DNA of 52,242 nt from JAMOAW01 sp039908535 (GTDB lineage: Bacteria; Pseudomonadota; Magnetococcia; Magnetococcales; JADFZT01), in the NCBI GenBank assembly GCA_039908535.1, contig JAMOAW010000024.1, positions 1 through 52,242 of the forward strand. Reading direction: 5' to 3'. The notes below the pieces were generated by a model. The model was given only the letters and a program-made list of their open reading frames with translations. It made no database searches and was not told the DNA's origin. The position numbers and the translations under genes are program-made. The stretch's first letter is position 1; every line of letters begins with the position of its first letter. Shown here piece by piece: positions 35,443 through 45,190 of the stretch.

Positions 35443-37254
35443 GTGATTAAAAATTTACGCAATATCGCCATTATCGCTCATGTGGATCATGGTAAAACCA
35501 CCCTCGTTGATAAATTATTGAGCCAGTCTGGCACCCTTTCTACTACCAAAGTCTACCAAGAAAGGATCATGGATAGCAACGACTTAGAACGTGAACGGGG
35601 GATTACAATCTTAGCAAAAAACACCTCTATTAACTGGCGTGAATATCGCATCAATATTGTCGACACGCCCGGTCATGCCGACTTTGGCGGAGAGGTGGAA
35701 CGGGTGCTCTCAATGGTGGATTCGGTCTTGCTTTTGGTCGATGCGGTGGATGGCCCCATGCCTCAAACCCGTTTTGTCACTCAAAAAGCCTTTGCCATGG
35801 GATTTACCCCTATCGTTGTTATCAACAAAGTGGATCGTCCTGGTGCTCGCCCAGACTGGGTTTTGGATCGTACCTTTGATCTCTTCGACCGCTTAGGGGC
35901 AACCGATCAGCAACTGGATTTTCCTGTGGTCTACGCCTCCGCCTTGATTGGCTATGCCACCTTGGATCCCGACCGCGCCCCTATGGATATGGAACCGCTT
36001 TTTGAAACCATCGTGAAACATGTGTTACCCCCACAAGTAGATCGCAACGGTCCCTTTCAAATGCGTATCTCGGCTCTTGATCATAGCAACTATGTGGGAC
36101 TCATTGGTATTGGTCGGATTGAACGGGGAATTTTGCGTCGTAATACCCAGGTTACCATCATCAATCGCGAAGGGACGACACGATCGGGCAAAATTATTCA
36201 AATCTTGGGGTTCGTCGGTTTGAATCGAGTCGAGATTGAGGAGGCGGCAGCTGGGGATATCGTCGCTATCTCTGGAATTGATGGGTTGCGCATTTCCGAA
36301 ACGCTCTGCGATCCCGCTATGCCCGAACAACTCCCCCTGCTGACCATTGATGAACCTACGGTCAGCATGACCTTTCAAGTCAATGATTCCCCTTTGGCTG
36401 GACTAGAGGGCAAATATGTCACCAGTCGGCAATTACGGACCAGACTTCTTAAAGAATTAGAACATAATGTCGCCCTGCGGGTGGAAGAAACCGAAGACGC
36501 CGATAAATTTCGCGTCTCCGGGCGGGGAGAGTTACATCTGGGAATCTTGATTGAAAATATGCGGCGCGAAGGTTTCGAACTAGCGGTTTCCCGGCCTTCG
36601 GTCATTCTTCGTGAGCAGGACGGTGTCATGTTAGAACCTTTTGAAAATCTATCCGTGGACGTCGAAGAAGAGAGCCAAGGAAGTGTCATGGAGGCTCTGG
36701 GCGAACGACGGGGCGATTTAACCAATATGACCTCCGATGGTCGAGGACGGGTTCGCTTGGATTATACCATCCCTGCCCGTGGGTTGATTGGTTTTCTAAC
36801 CGAATTTCGTACCATTACCTGTGGTTCTGGACTCATGTTTCACGTTTTTGATCATTATGGCCCCTGCATTCCTCATCTGATTGGTCAACGCAAAAATGGG
36901 GTGTTGGTCTCTATGGGACAAGGCAAATCGGTGGGCTTTTCTTTGTTTAATCTTCAAGAAAGAGGACGGCTTTTTGTGGGACCGGGTGAGGACCTCTATG
37001 AAGGGATGTTGGTTGGAATCCATGCCAGAGGCAATGATCTCATTGTAAACCCCTTAAAAGGCAAACAATTAACCAATATTCGCGCCTCTGGTTCCGATGA
37101 AAATATCGTCTTAACCCCACCAATTCGGTTCTCTTTGGAACAAGCCTTAGAGTTTATTGATGACGATGAATTGGTAGAGGTGACACCAAAATCAATTCGT
37201 TTACGCAAAAAAATGTTGAAAGAACATGAACGAAAAAAAATAAAAAAAGCTTAG
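35443..37254 (+). CDS. typA: Translational GTPase TypA (BipA)
   Basis: A 603-residue ribosome-associated GTPase of the EF-G family. It has G1 AHVDHGKTT (14-22), switch I RGITI, G3 DTPGHADF, G4 NKVDRP and the TypA C-terminal domain (SRPSVILRE, PARGLIGFLTEFRT, GKQLTNIRASG-DE). It acts in ribosome assembly and stress or cold adaptation. The start is GTG at 35443 with only a weak upstream site; no closer ATG keeps the first beta strand. Confidence 0.97.
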   Translation: MIKNLRNIAIIAHVDHGKTTLVDKLLSQSGTLSTTKVYQERIMDSNDLERERGITILAKNTSINWREYRINIVDTPGHADFGGEVERVLSMVDSVLLLVDAVDGPMPQTRFVTQKAFAMGFTPIVVINKVDRPGARPDWVLDRTFDLFDRLGATDQQLDFPVVYASALIGYATLDPDRAPMDMEPLFETIVKHVLPPQVDRNGPFQMRISALDHSNYVGLIGIGRIERGILRRNTQVTIINREGTTRSGKIIQILGFVGLNRVEIEEAAAGDIVAISGIDGLRISETLCDPAMPEQLPLLTIDEPTVSMTFQVNDSPLAGLEGKYVTSRQLRTRLLKELEHNVALRVEETEDADKFRVSGRGELHLGILIENMRREGFELAVSRPSVILREQDGVMLEPFENLSVDVEEESQGSVMEALGERRGDLTNMTSDGRGRVRLDYTIPARGLIGFLTEFRTITCGSGLMFHVFDHYGPCIPHLIGQRKNGVLVSMGQGKSVGFSLFNLQERGRLFVGPGEDLYEGMLVGIHARGNDLIVNPLKGKQLTNIRASGSDENIVLTPPIRFSLEQALEFIDDDELVEVTPKSIRLRKKMLKEHERKKIKKA

Positions 37255-37410
37255 TATAACAATCTTAATCGGTAAGAGAGGCCCTAAGGAGCAAATTCTT
37301 TTTGACCTCTTTGGAAGAACCTATTATCCTATGAGAGGATAATAAAAAATAAAAAAGGAAAGCTTTAAGTATTTCATGCTTTCCGTCAACCATAGTAAGG
37401 ATGGCTTAAT

Positions 37411-37758
37411 ATGACTATTGCAGCGATTTCTCAGGGGACCAGCCCGGTTTTATCAACTCCACAAAATAATTCTCAGAACGTTGCAGTTCAGGGAATGCAT
37501 CAATTGGCCAATAATAATAGAACTTTGACACGCACAGCCAGAATTTTACCAGATGAAAACGTCAAACAGTTAAAAAACATCACCCACGAGGCGCGTACCC
37601 TACCCGCTGATACGGCCTATGAGACACGGAAATTGAGCAATGTCGCAAGAAAAATGCCCCCACAGGTGGCTTTTCAAATCAATGCGACCAGTCAATCTGC
37701 TCGTAATCCGCCTGGGGGAAATACGCATGGAACTGGAGGAATTGACATTGTCGCTTGA
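37411..37758 (+). CDS. hypothetical protein with 18-residue tandem repeats
   Basis: A 115-residue protein of unknown family. After a Ser/Asn/Gln-rich start come three consecutive units of exactly 18 residues beginning ARILP, ARTLP and ARKMP, and a partial fourth beginning ARNPP; the units share A-R-x-hydrophobic-P and a polar helix-like remainder. There is no signal peptide or membrane segment. ATG 37411 follows an AAGGA site. It stands alone between typA and the chemoreceptor gene. Confidence 0.55.
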   Translation: MTIAAISQGTSPVLSTPQNNSQNVAVQGMHQLANNNRTLTRTARILPDENVKQLKNITHEARTLPADTAYETRKLSNVARKMPPQVAFQINATSQSARNPPGGNTHGTGGIDIVA

Positions 37759-37855
37759 GTAAAATAGCTTTTTATTTTTCAAGTTGCGGACCCGTAGGCC
37801 AAGAGATAAGGTCTGCGGGTTCGTTGTTGGTTTTGTTGGAGAAGGATCTCTCATC

Positions 37856-40666
37856 GTGACGCACAAAATGACACATTTTTTCTCTCTTCTCAGCGTTCAA
37901 AAACGTATTAATATCATTATCGCTCTGGCGGTATTTTGTTCATTGGCGGTGGGGGGGGTGGCCATCTCTGGCAAAAAATCTCTCATGCTTGCCGATCGCC
38001 AGGAGAAAACCAAAAATTTGGTGGAAACGGTGCAAGGTGTATTGGTCTATTATTATGGCTTGGAACAAGGCCATGTCATGGATAAAAAAAATGCCCAACA
38101 ATCGGCTAAAATGGCCATTGCTAAGTTGCGTTATGACACGGACAACTATTTTTGGATCAACGACACCTTCCCACGCATGGTCATGCATCCCATTAAACCG
38201 GAACTGGATGGCACCGATTTATCCGAATTTTCCGATCCAACCGGAAAAAAAATTTTTAAGGAGATGGTCGATAAGGTGAGTCAACATGGGGCCGGTTTTG
38301 TGATGTATCTGTGGCCAAAGCCTGGTTTTGAAAAACCGGTATCAAAAATTTCCTATGTCAAGGGATTTGAACCCTGGGGCTGGATGGTGGGGTCTGGCAT
38401 CTATTTAGACGATGTGGAAGCGGCTTATCTTCGCGATGCGGGATTTTTTTTGGGAATGATTCTCCTGATCTCGGCTTTATTGGCTGGTTTGGCCTATTTT
38501 GTTTCACGAACAATTCTCAATCAATTGGGGTGTGATTTGATTGTTTTGGATCATACAATCAAAAGTTTGTCCGCTGGTAATTTAACGATTCGAGTTGCCA
38601 ATAAAAATGATGAAGGCAAAGATATTGCCAGTGCAGTAAATCATTTGGCCAATAAACTGGTGGATTTGATGCGTCTGGTCAGTTTACATTCCGGTTCAAT
38701 CTTTGCGTGTGCAACAGAACTGGTGAAAATTCGCGACATGGTGGGTAATGATGCCCGCACTTCACAAGAGATTGTGAATATTGTTCATGAAAAAAATAAC
38801 ATTTTAAATCATGAGATTGTTTTGGTTGCCGAAGCTATTCAGCAATCCAACGACAAAATTTCTGCCATTTCTTCCGCTGCCCAACAAGTAGCAGACAACG
38901 TGCATACAATCGCGGCTGGTACTGAACAGGCCAGTACCAACATCTCTACCATGGCCTCCGCCGCTGAACAGATTACCGCCAACATTGCCAGTGTCAATAT
39001 GAGTTTAGAGCAGGTGGATCATTCCGTTCGCTCGGTGGCTAATTCGGTTACCGAGGTTAATGATGCCTTGATCGGTATTCGGGAACGCTGCCTGATCGCC
39101 AGTAAGGATTCAGAGCGGGTGGATAGACGTTCTCGCGAGACGCAATCGGTGATGTCTGAGCTGTTTTCTTCGGCGCGCGAGATCGGTGATGTGGTTGAGG
39201 TGATCAATCATATTGCCGAACAGACCAATATGTTGGCTCTTAATGCCGCCATCGAAGCGGCAGGCGCGGGAGACGCTGGTAAAGGGTTTGCGGTGGTGGC
39301 CAATGAAGTCAAAGAACTGGCGCGTCAGACCGCTCAAGCAACGCAATTGATTTTTGACAAAACTGAAAAAATTCGAACCTGGACAGACGAGGTCGCGGCC
39401 ACTAACGTGGAAATTTCTGAAGGGATTGGGCGTATTAATAACGCCAACTTAGAAATTACCACCGCTGTGGATACCCAAACCCAAACCACCAACGCCATTT
39501 CTCGTTCGATTCAAAATGTCGCAGATGCCGCAGGCGAGGTGACTCGCAATGCAGCAGAATTAAACATGGCAGCTGAAGAGGTCTCTCGTGCGGCATTGGA
39601 AGCGGCCATAGGCACGGGTGATGTGGCGCGCACCGCTGCAGAGGTGGCTTCGGCTGCGGCGGCGATGGCCGGAGATTGTGAAAAGGCCCGCCATTTTAAT
39701 GCCACTGTTTTGGAATCGGCGGAAATGACGCTCGGTATCTCTCAAACTGTCCAAGAAAAAATGATCCAAATGGCACAAAATGCCAAGATGACCAGTGGCT
39801 CGGCCAGTCAGTTTGACCGGATGGGCACGGTATTGCAGGATATGAGCGGTGCCTTAGAAGCCTCACAAATGGAATTGGATTTTGGCTCGGTAATTTTTGA
39901 TATCCGGCAGGTGAAAGCCGAATATTTGCAATTACAGGATCATTTAGAGCAAGCCATTTCTAGTCGTAAACCCTTCCCTGCCAGTCAGGTTCCCGCCGTG
40001 CAGACGACAAAGCTTGGACGTTGGATCATGGAACAAGGTCCAACTCTTTTTGCCGATTCGGAAGTGTTTCAGGGGTTACGTCCCATTCAACAGTTGGTGC
40101 ATCAATCGGCTTTAGAAGTTGCTCAAATTTTGGATCGCTCTGGTGGAACGGAGGGTGCCACGGCAACAGATAAATTGCTAAAACATTTAGATCAACGTCG
40201 TCAGATGTTTTCTGCTATAAATCGGCTTTATTTAGGATTGGTTCACTCCAAGGAGAACGACAGACTCTTTTTCCCTTGGGATGATACCCTCCTTACCGGT
40301 GAAAAAGAGATCGACACGGATCATAAATATTTGGTCATGCTGGTCAATCAGATTCATCAAGCCTTAAAAGAAGAGATGGGCATCAAGGCGATTGGTGGGA
40401 TTTTGCAAAAATTGGCCGCATACGCCGTGGAACATTTTGCCAGAGAGGAGGTCTATTGGTCTCGTCATCAAATTCCCAGTTTAGAGGAGCATAAGAAAAT
40501 ACATCAGGATCTCGTGGCAAATGTTGTTGCTTTATTAAATAGCTATGAGAAAGGGGAGTTTACGGTGGCTCTTGACTTGATTCTTTTGTCCAAGGATTGG
40601 TTATTGATTCATATCATGAAATCGGACAAAAAGATGGTGGATTGGATTCGTAACAAAAAAGATTAA
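37856..40666 (+). CDS. Methyl-accepting chemotaxis protein with Cache, HAMP and C-terminal hemerythrin
   Basis: About 936 residues. Order: membrane helix (INIIIALAVFCSLAVGGVAI), periplasmic single Cache domain (DNYFWINDTFPRMVMHP, GWMVGSGIYLDDV), second helix (FFLGMILLISALLAGLAYFV), HAMP, the MCP signalling hairpin with the conserved tip EQTNMLALNAAIEAAGAGDAG (in pieces), a CZB-like region (TKLGRWIMEQGP) whose zinc ligands are mostly missing, and a C-terminal hemerythrin (FPWDDTLLTGEKEIDTDH, EHFAREE, EEHKKIH, HIMKSDK). It should signal to CheA in response to a small ligand and to oxygen or redox at the di-iron site. GTG 37856 is chosen because GGAGAAGGA lies nine bases upstream; ATG 37868 is the alternative. 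Confidence 0.92.
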   Translation: MTHKMTHFFSLLSVQKRINIIIALAVFCSLAVGGVAISGKKSLMLADRQEKTKNLVETVQGVLVYYYGLEQGHVMDKKNAQQSAKMAIAKLRYDTDNYFWINDTFPRMVMHPIKPELDGTDLSEFSDPTGKKIFKEMVDKVSQHGAGFVMYLWPKPGFEKPVSKISYVKGFEPWGWMVGSGIYLDDVEAAYLRDAGFFLGMILLISALLAGLAYFVSRTILNQLGCDLIVLDHTIKSLSAGNLTIRVANKNDEGKDIASAVNHLANKLVDLMRLVSLHSGSIFACATELVKIRDMVGNDARTSQEIVNIVHEKNNILNHEIVLVAEAIQQSNDKISAISSAAQQVADNVHTIAAGTEQASTNISTMASAAEQITANIASVNMSLEQVDHSVRSVANSVTEVNDALIGIRERCLIASKDSERVDRRSRETQSVMSELFSSAREIGDVVEVINHIAEQTNMLALNAAIEAAGAGDAGKGFAVVANEVKELARQTAQATQLIFDKTEKIRTWTDEVAATNVEISEGIGRINNANLEITTAVDTQTQTTNAISRSIQNVADAAGEVTRNAAELNMAAEEVSRAALEAAIGTGDVARTAAEVASAAAAMAGDCEKARHFNATVLESAEMTLGISQTVQEKMIQMAQNAKMTSGSASQFDRMGTVLQDMSGALEASQMELDFGSVIFDIRQVKAEYLQLQDHLEQAISSRKPFPASQVPAVQTTKLGRWIMEQGPTLFADSEVFQGLRPIQQLVHQSALEVAQILDRSGGTEGATATDKLLKHLDQRRQMFSAINRLYLGLVHSKENDRLFFPWDDTLLTGEKEIDTDHKYLVMLVNQIHQALKEEMGIKAIGGILQKLAAYAVEHFAREEVYWSRHQIPSLEEHKKIHQDLVANVVALLNSYEKGEFTVALDLILLSKDWLLIHIMKSDKKMVDWIRNKKD

Positions 40667-40677
40667 GGTGAACAAAA

Positions 40678-40727
40678 CCCTTGGAGGTGGAGAACCGGCC
40701 TCCAAGGGTTGGCTTTTTATTTTTTTG
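40678..40727. terminator. terminator hairpin related to the dispersed repeats
   Basis: A perfect 10-bp stem CCCTTGGAGG / CCTCCAAGGG (40678-40687, 40699-40708) is followed by TTGGCTTTTTATTTTTTT. It ends the chemoreceptor gene and, read the other way, the tauE-like gene. Loop and stem (TTGGAGG...GGAGAACC...CCTCCAA) echo the type B elements, and GGGCATTATGTT follows as in the end of the 51231 copy. Confidence 0.75.
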
Positions 40728-40751
40728 CCTACAGGGCATTATGTTTATGAG

Positions 40752-41489
40752 TTATTCAAAAATGACGTTCAGCACCGTCTGTCTCAACAGAGCCAAGCCA
40801 CCGGCACAACAAATGATTAAAATAATCGGACGAATCATTTGATATTTATCTAAAATCGGTTTTACATGGGTCGAAAGAAGAAAGCCACACAGGACAGCGG
40901 GGATGATCCAAACACCTGTCACAATCTCCTCAGTGCCAAGCCGTCCTGCGAGCCAAAGAAATAGGATGGATGGTAATATGCCCAGTGATAAAAAAACCGC
41001 CATAGAGGCACGTAAACGGGGGCCTTCGATATGTTGGAAGACCAAGGCCATGGCGGGTCCACCGGTGGCTATGGTGGTGCCCATAATTCCAGAGGCCACA
41101 CCAGCCATCACCAAATTCACTCGGTTGGGTGTAAAACGGGGGCCTAAAAGAGACATACCACAGGCCAATAAAATCATTCCTCCAAAGGTTGGCTCCAGCC
41201 ACGCTTTGGGCAACTGAATTAAAATCCAGGCACCAACTGCGGATCCGACCACTCGGCCTAGAACGGCCCAACCCATATCTGGAAAGTGGACCGCTTTTCT
41301 CTCTCGAAACCATGTCAGTAACGTCAAGGGAAAAGCGGCCAACATGAGGGGAACAGGAACCAATTCTGGGTGTGATAACACCAAAAAAGGTACCGCTACC
41401 AACGAAAGCCCAATGCCAATACATCCTTGGACCAGGGCACCTAGGGTGATGATTATCCAGATGAAAGGCCAATTCAAAGAGGGCTCCAA
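40752..41489 (-). CDS. TauE/SafE family membrane exporter
   Basis: A 245-residue protein with about eight hydrophobic segments and the family opening LGALVQGCIGIGLSLVAVPFLVL, repeated in the second half as GVASGIMGTTIATGGPAMALV. The family exports sulfite, sulfonates or other small anions, but the substrate here cannot be read from sequence. It lies 16 bases downstream of hisC on the same strand. Confidence 0.85.
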   Translation of the reverse strand: MEPSLNWPFIWIIITLGALVQGCIGIGLSLVAVPFLVLSHPELVPVPLMLAAFPLTLLTWFRERKAVHFPDMGWAVLGRVVGSAVGAWILIQLPKAWLEPTFGGMILLACGMSLLGPRFTPNRVNLVMAGVASGIMGTTIATGGPAMALVFQHIEGPRLRASMAVFLSLGILPSILFLWLAGRLGTEEIVTGVWIIPAVLCGFLLSTHVKPILDKYQMIRPIILIICCAGGLALLRQTVLNVIFE

Positions 41490-41505
41490 AACGCAGATGT
41501 GTTAT

Positions 41506-42579
41506 TCAATTGTCGCTCAGCAGTTGGTCTATGGTCGTTAAGAATATGGCCATTTGTTCTGGTGTTCCAATGGTAATGCGCAGTTTGTCTTGAAGAAATG
41601 GTTCATCGCCAAAATAGCGGATATAAACGTTTTGCCGTTTTAAATCGGCCATCCAGTTGTGTCCGTCACGGCGTCCAGGAGGGATGGTGGCTAAAACAAA
41701 GTTGGCTTGGCTTTCTTGTACCAAAAAGCCTCGTTGGCGAAGAGCCTGGGTGATCCGCTCTCGTTGTTGACAAATGGCCAACGTTAAAGGAACATAGGCT
41801 TCCAGATGGGTTAAAGCCGCCGTCGCCGCTGCTTGTGCCAAGGTATCCAAGTTATAAGAATCACGCACTTTATGTAATTGTTGGGCCAATTTTTGTGTCA
41901 TAAATCCCAGGCCAATACGGGCACCCGCCAGACAGAGGGATTTGGAAAAACTGCGGGTGAGGATTAAATTGTCATGTTGAGCCAATAGAGAGAGACCATT
42001 GTCTCGACAAAAATCCACATAGGCCTCATCCAGAACGACAATGCCGGTTGTCTGTTCGCAAAGCCGCGCCACCTCCTCCAAGGGGATGGCATGACCGGTG
42101 GGGGCGTTGGGGCGGGCCACTAAAATGACTTTGGCACCTAGAGCCGCCAATGCTTCAACAGGAAGATGCCATCCAGAGAGCCAAGGAACCCCTTGGTAGC
42201 GACCCGCCTGAAGATAGGTTAAAGGTCTGTATAAGGTGTAGGTTGGCTCTGGAGTGGCCACCAGTTCTCCGTCATGGACAAAGGTACGCATAATCATGGT
42301 CAACAGATCATCCGAACCATTGCCAACCACCACTTGGTCGGCATTTAATTGATAGGCCATCGCCGCCGCTTCACGAACTGGACGGGATGTCTGGTCTGGG
42401 TAAAGGCGTAGATTCTCCCCCACGGCTAAAGAGATGGCCTGTAGAACCACGTTGGGGGGAGGGTAGGGATTTTCGTTGGTGTTTAATTTAATAGGTTGAC
42501 TGGCCATTTTGGGTTGCTCTCCAGGGGTATATCCTGTCATTGCAACAATATTTGGGCGTACCCAGCGGTTGATACTCAT
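41506..42579 (-). CDS. hisC: Histidinol-phosphate aminotransferase
   Basis: A 357-residue PLP-dependent enzyme of histidine synthesis. It has LNTNENPYPPP near the N-terminus, GNGSDDLL, the PNAPTGH motif, DEAYVDFC with the PLP aspartate, the Schiff-base lysine in TRSFSKSLCLAGARIG, and a C-terminal arginine (DKLRITIGTPEQ). Related aromatic aminotransferases share these motifs, but the length and first motif favour HisC. It is probably co-transcribed with the tauE-like gene. Confidence 0.92.
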   Translation of the reverse strand: MSINRWVRPNIVAMTGYTPGEQPKMASQPIKLNTNENPYPPPNVVLQAISLAVGENLRLYPDQTSRPVREAAAMAYQLNADQVVVGNGSDDLLTMIMRTFVHDGELVATPEPTYTLYRPLTYLQAGRYQGVPWLSGWHLPVEALAALGAKVILVARPNAPTGHAIPLEEVARLCEQTTGIVVLDEAYVDFCRDNGLSLLAQHDNLILTRSFSKSLCLAGARIGLGFMTQKLAQQLHKVRDSYNLDTLAQAAATAALTHLEAYVPLTLAICQQRERITQALRQRGFLVQESQANFVLATIPPGRRDGHNWMADLKRQNVYIRYFGDEPFLQDKLRITIGTPEQMAIFLTTIDQLLSDN

Positions 42580-42837
42580 GCGTTTATCCTAAAAAAGGTG
42601 ATTTCCAGAAAGGTGAATTCCAAGTTATAAAGCATGGCTTTTTGTATGCAAGCTGTCCAGTATCTCTTTTGTGATTTTGATTTTTTTGTTGATGTATATT
42701 CAAAGTATTTGGTTTATATTTTGCTGTTCATCGCGAAGCAGGTTTGGAGGCAAAATAAGACCATTCTTGGGAGTGTGGTGGGGAGACGCGATGGTAAGGA
42801 TGAATGAGCGCAAAACTCTTCCTTGGAGTAGAATGGT

Positions 42838-43608
42838 ATGATATATAAAAATTATCGATTTTATAGGGGGATTGGCTGGTTTTTGTTGGCCATCCTGGCA
42901 TCTTGTCAAACGGTTCCACAACCCGAAGCAAACCTTGAAGATTTTAAAATTCAATTGGATAAGGGCGAGGCCTATTTGGCTAAAGGAAATGCGGTGATGG
43001 CCTTGCCATCTTTAAATAATGCTTTAAAATATCAACCAAATAATGTGAAAATTCTTACGCTTTTGGGCATCGCCTATGATCAAACAGATCGTCATGCCCA
43101 GTCCTTGGCCGTGATGAAAAAAGCCCATGAACTTAAACCAGAAGATGGACAAATAAACAATAACTTAGGTGTCTCTTTAATGCGTATGGGGGAATTAGAT
43201 ACGGCTGAAATTCATTTTAAATCCGCGTTGACCGATTTGACCTATGCCACCCCTGAAGATGCTTGGTTAAATTTAGCCTTGCTTTATAAGCGTCGAGGAG
43301 ACGGGACGAAAAAGATGGTCGAGGCTCTGGACAATGCCTTAAAATATAAACCTTCACATCTACCGGCCATAATGGAGTTGGCAGATGTTTATAATAAACA
43401 GCAACAGTATGAATTAGAAATAAAAATGCTGTTGGAGGCGCAAAATTTGGCACCAGATAATTTAACCATTATGAAAAAATTGGCCGATTCTTATATTCAA
43501 TCTGAAAATTTTCAGCAGGCGCGGTCAATTTTAAAAAAAATAGTGGCTCAAAGCCCCCTTTCGGAAATTGGCAAATGGGCGGCAAGCCAACTGGCAACCT
43601 CTAAATAA
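42838..43608 (+). CDS. TPR-repeat lipoprotein (PilF/PilW-like position)
   Basis: A 256-residue protein with a lipoprotein signal (FLLAILASC, Cys about residue 23) and at least five tetratricopeptide repeats (ALPSLNNALKYQPNNVKI, AQSLAVMKKAHELKPEDGQI and later copies). Its place directly before rodZ-ispG-hisS matches pilF/pilW of Gammaproteobacteria, a pilotin for type IV pilus secretin. No pilus gene is in the window, so the specific role is unproven. Confidence 0.75.
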   Translation: MIYKNYRFYRGIGWFLLAILASCQTVPQPEANLEDFKIQLDKGEAYLAKGNAVMALPSLNNALKYQPNNVKILTLLGIAYDQTDRHAQSLAVMKKAHELKPEDGQINNNLGVSLMRMGELDTAEIHFKSALTDLTYATPEDAWLNLALLYKRRGDGTKKMVEALDNALKYKPSHLPAIMELADVYNKQQQYELEIKMLLEAQNLAPDNLTIMKKLADSYIQSENFQQARSILKKIVAQSPLSEIGKWAASQLATSK

Positions 43609-43695
43609 TTCTGGATGGCGTCTGGTTTGTTGCGCTATCTTTTTTGTGATGTCGTAGTCTCCTGAATATAAATAATCGCTCGGAAAGGACTGAAA

Positions 43696-45189
43696 TTGTT
43701 TCGTAAAGCCATTAAAAAGGAGAGTTCTGAACGAGTCTCCACGGCTGCTGTGGAGGTCGGTGAGATTTTGCGCCGGGCCAGGGAAGAGAGAGGGTTCACC
43801 ATTGAGGATATGGCGAATCAAACCCGAATCCGTATCTATTATTTGCAAGCTTTAGAAGATGGGGCTATTGATAAATTGCCAGGTTTGACCTTTGCCATCG
43901 GTTATCTCAAACTTTATGTCCAGTGCCTTGATTTACCAGAAAAAGAGTTGGTACAAAAATTTGGTGCCGGTTTAGATAAATTTCAAAATACGTTGGCAAC
44001 AGAAATATTTCAGCCGCCTTCGACTGCAAAAAATCAACCAGGAAAAAAATTGGTGATCGGTGGAATACTTCTTCTGGGCGTGTTGATTGTATTTTATGAT
44101 CGTTATAATTCTGATATACGGACGGTGCTGTTTACTCCGTCCGTTAGTGTAGAAAACGATTCTGAAAAGAGTGAGGTCAAGCCTCCTGTTTCCATTGTGA
44201 AAAAAACAACACCTGATCCAAAATCCGTGGATACGTTAGGAGAGGCGACTTCTATTAACGATTTTGCCAATCAGCCCTACTCTTTGGCCGATGCGGAAAA
44301 ATCGAAGCGTTTTGTTCCAGAACAACACCCCTTTTCTGTCCCAGTGGAGCCTGTTGCTCATTCGGAAAAACCATCAAATAAAAAGGTGGAGACAAAACCG
44401 GTAGAGGCGGAGGTTAAATCGGTCATTGTCGCAGAGAAAAAGCCTGTTGTCGCGGAGGTCAAAACCGAGCCTCCCCTGGCAGAGAAATTAAATAAAAAGG
44501 TGGAGATAAAACCGATAGAGGCCGAGGTTAAACCCGTCATTGTCGCGGAGAAAAAGCCTGTTGTCGCGGAGGTCAAAACCGAGCCTCCCCTGGCAGAGAA
44601 ATTAAATAAAAAGGTGGAGATAAAACCGGTAGAGGCCGAGGTTAAACCCGTTATTGTTGCGGAGAAAAAGCCTATTGTCACGGAGGTCAAAACCGAGCCT
44701 CCCCTGGTAGAGAAAAAAAAATCCTTTGATGTCGTGAAAGAATCCAAACAAGATGTTGTTCAAGAGCGTCTCCCAAAGCCCGCTGTTGAGGAGCCTGTTC
44801 TTTCCATCTCTTCTCTACCCGTGGTCCAGAAATCGGCAGGGACGGTTACCTTACCAAGGCCAAAATCCATTTCTGAGCGTTATCCAGAACCAGGAGGGTT
44901 CAAACCACCTCGTGCTGTTGGGCCAAAAACGGTTACTTTAGATGCATCGGAAAGAATTTGGGTCCAAATTTTTAACTCGCGTGGTGAGGTTCTCAAGGAT
45001 ATGGTGATGAATGCGGGGGATCATTTTGTTCTTCCAGAGGGTAAATCTTTTTTTGCCAATCTGAGTAGTGCCGGGGGCGTGCGTTTTTGGGTGGGTGAAA
45101 AACAGTTGCCAAAAATGGGTCAAACCGATGAACTCATGCAGAAAATAGATCTTTCACCGGAAGCCCTTTTGGCGTTGAGACCGCATTAA
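43696..45189 (+). CDS. rodZ: RodZ-like HTH/DUF4115 protein with triplicated linker
   Basis: A 497-residue protein. The N-terminal cytoplasmic HTH (GEILRRAREERGFTIEDMA, IRIYYLQALEDG) is the RodZ type that links MreB to the envelope. One membrane helix (LVIGGILLLGVLIVFY, about 117-132) follows, then a long periplasmic Lys/Glu/Pro/Val linker, and a DUF4115 domain (ASERIWVQIFNSRGEVLKDM). The linker contains three tandem units of 38 residues. The start is TTG at 43696 with GGAAAGGA just upstream. RodZ governs rod shape. Confidence 0.88.
   Translation: MFRKAIKKESSERVSTAAVEVGEILRRAREERGFTIEDMANQTRIRIYYLQALEDGAIDKLPGLTFAIGYLKLYVQCLDLPEKELVQKFGAGLDKFQNTLATEIFQPPSTAKNQPGKKLVIGGILLLGVLIVFYDRYNSDIRTVLFTPSVSVENDSEKSEVKPPVSIVKKTTPDPKSVDTLGEATSINDFANQPYSLADAEKSKRFVPEQHPFSVPVEPVAHSEKPSNKKVETKPVEAEVKSVIVAEKKPVVAEVKTEPPLAEKLNKKVEIKPIEAEVKPVIVAEKKPVVAEVKTEPPLAEKLNKKVEIKPVEAEVKPVIVAEKKPIVTEVKTEPPLVEKKKSFDVVKESKQDVVQERLPKPAVEEPVLSISSLPVVQKSAGTVTLPRPKSISERYPEPGGFKPPRAVGPKTVTLDASERIWVQIFNSRGEVLKDMVMNAGDHFVLPEGKSFFANLSSAGGVRFWVGEKQLPKMGQTDELMQKIDLSPEALLALRPH
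44380..44721 (+). repeat. three 114-bp tandem repeats inside rodZ
   Basis: Units at 44380-44493, 44494-44607 and 44608-44721 each encode 38 residues beginning KKVE and containing VEAEVK and EVKTEPPL. The copies are nearly identical at DNA level, so copy number could change by slippage or recombination without breaking the frame. They lie in the periplasmic linker. Confidence 0.95.
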
Positions 45190-45190
45190 C

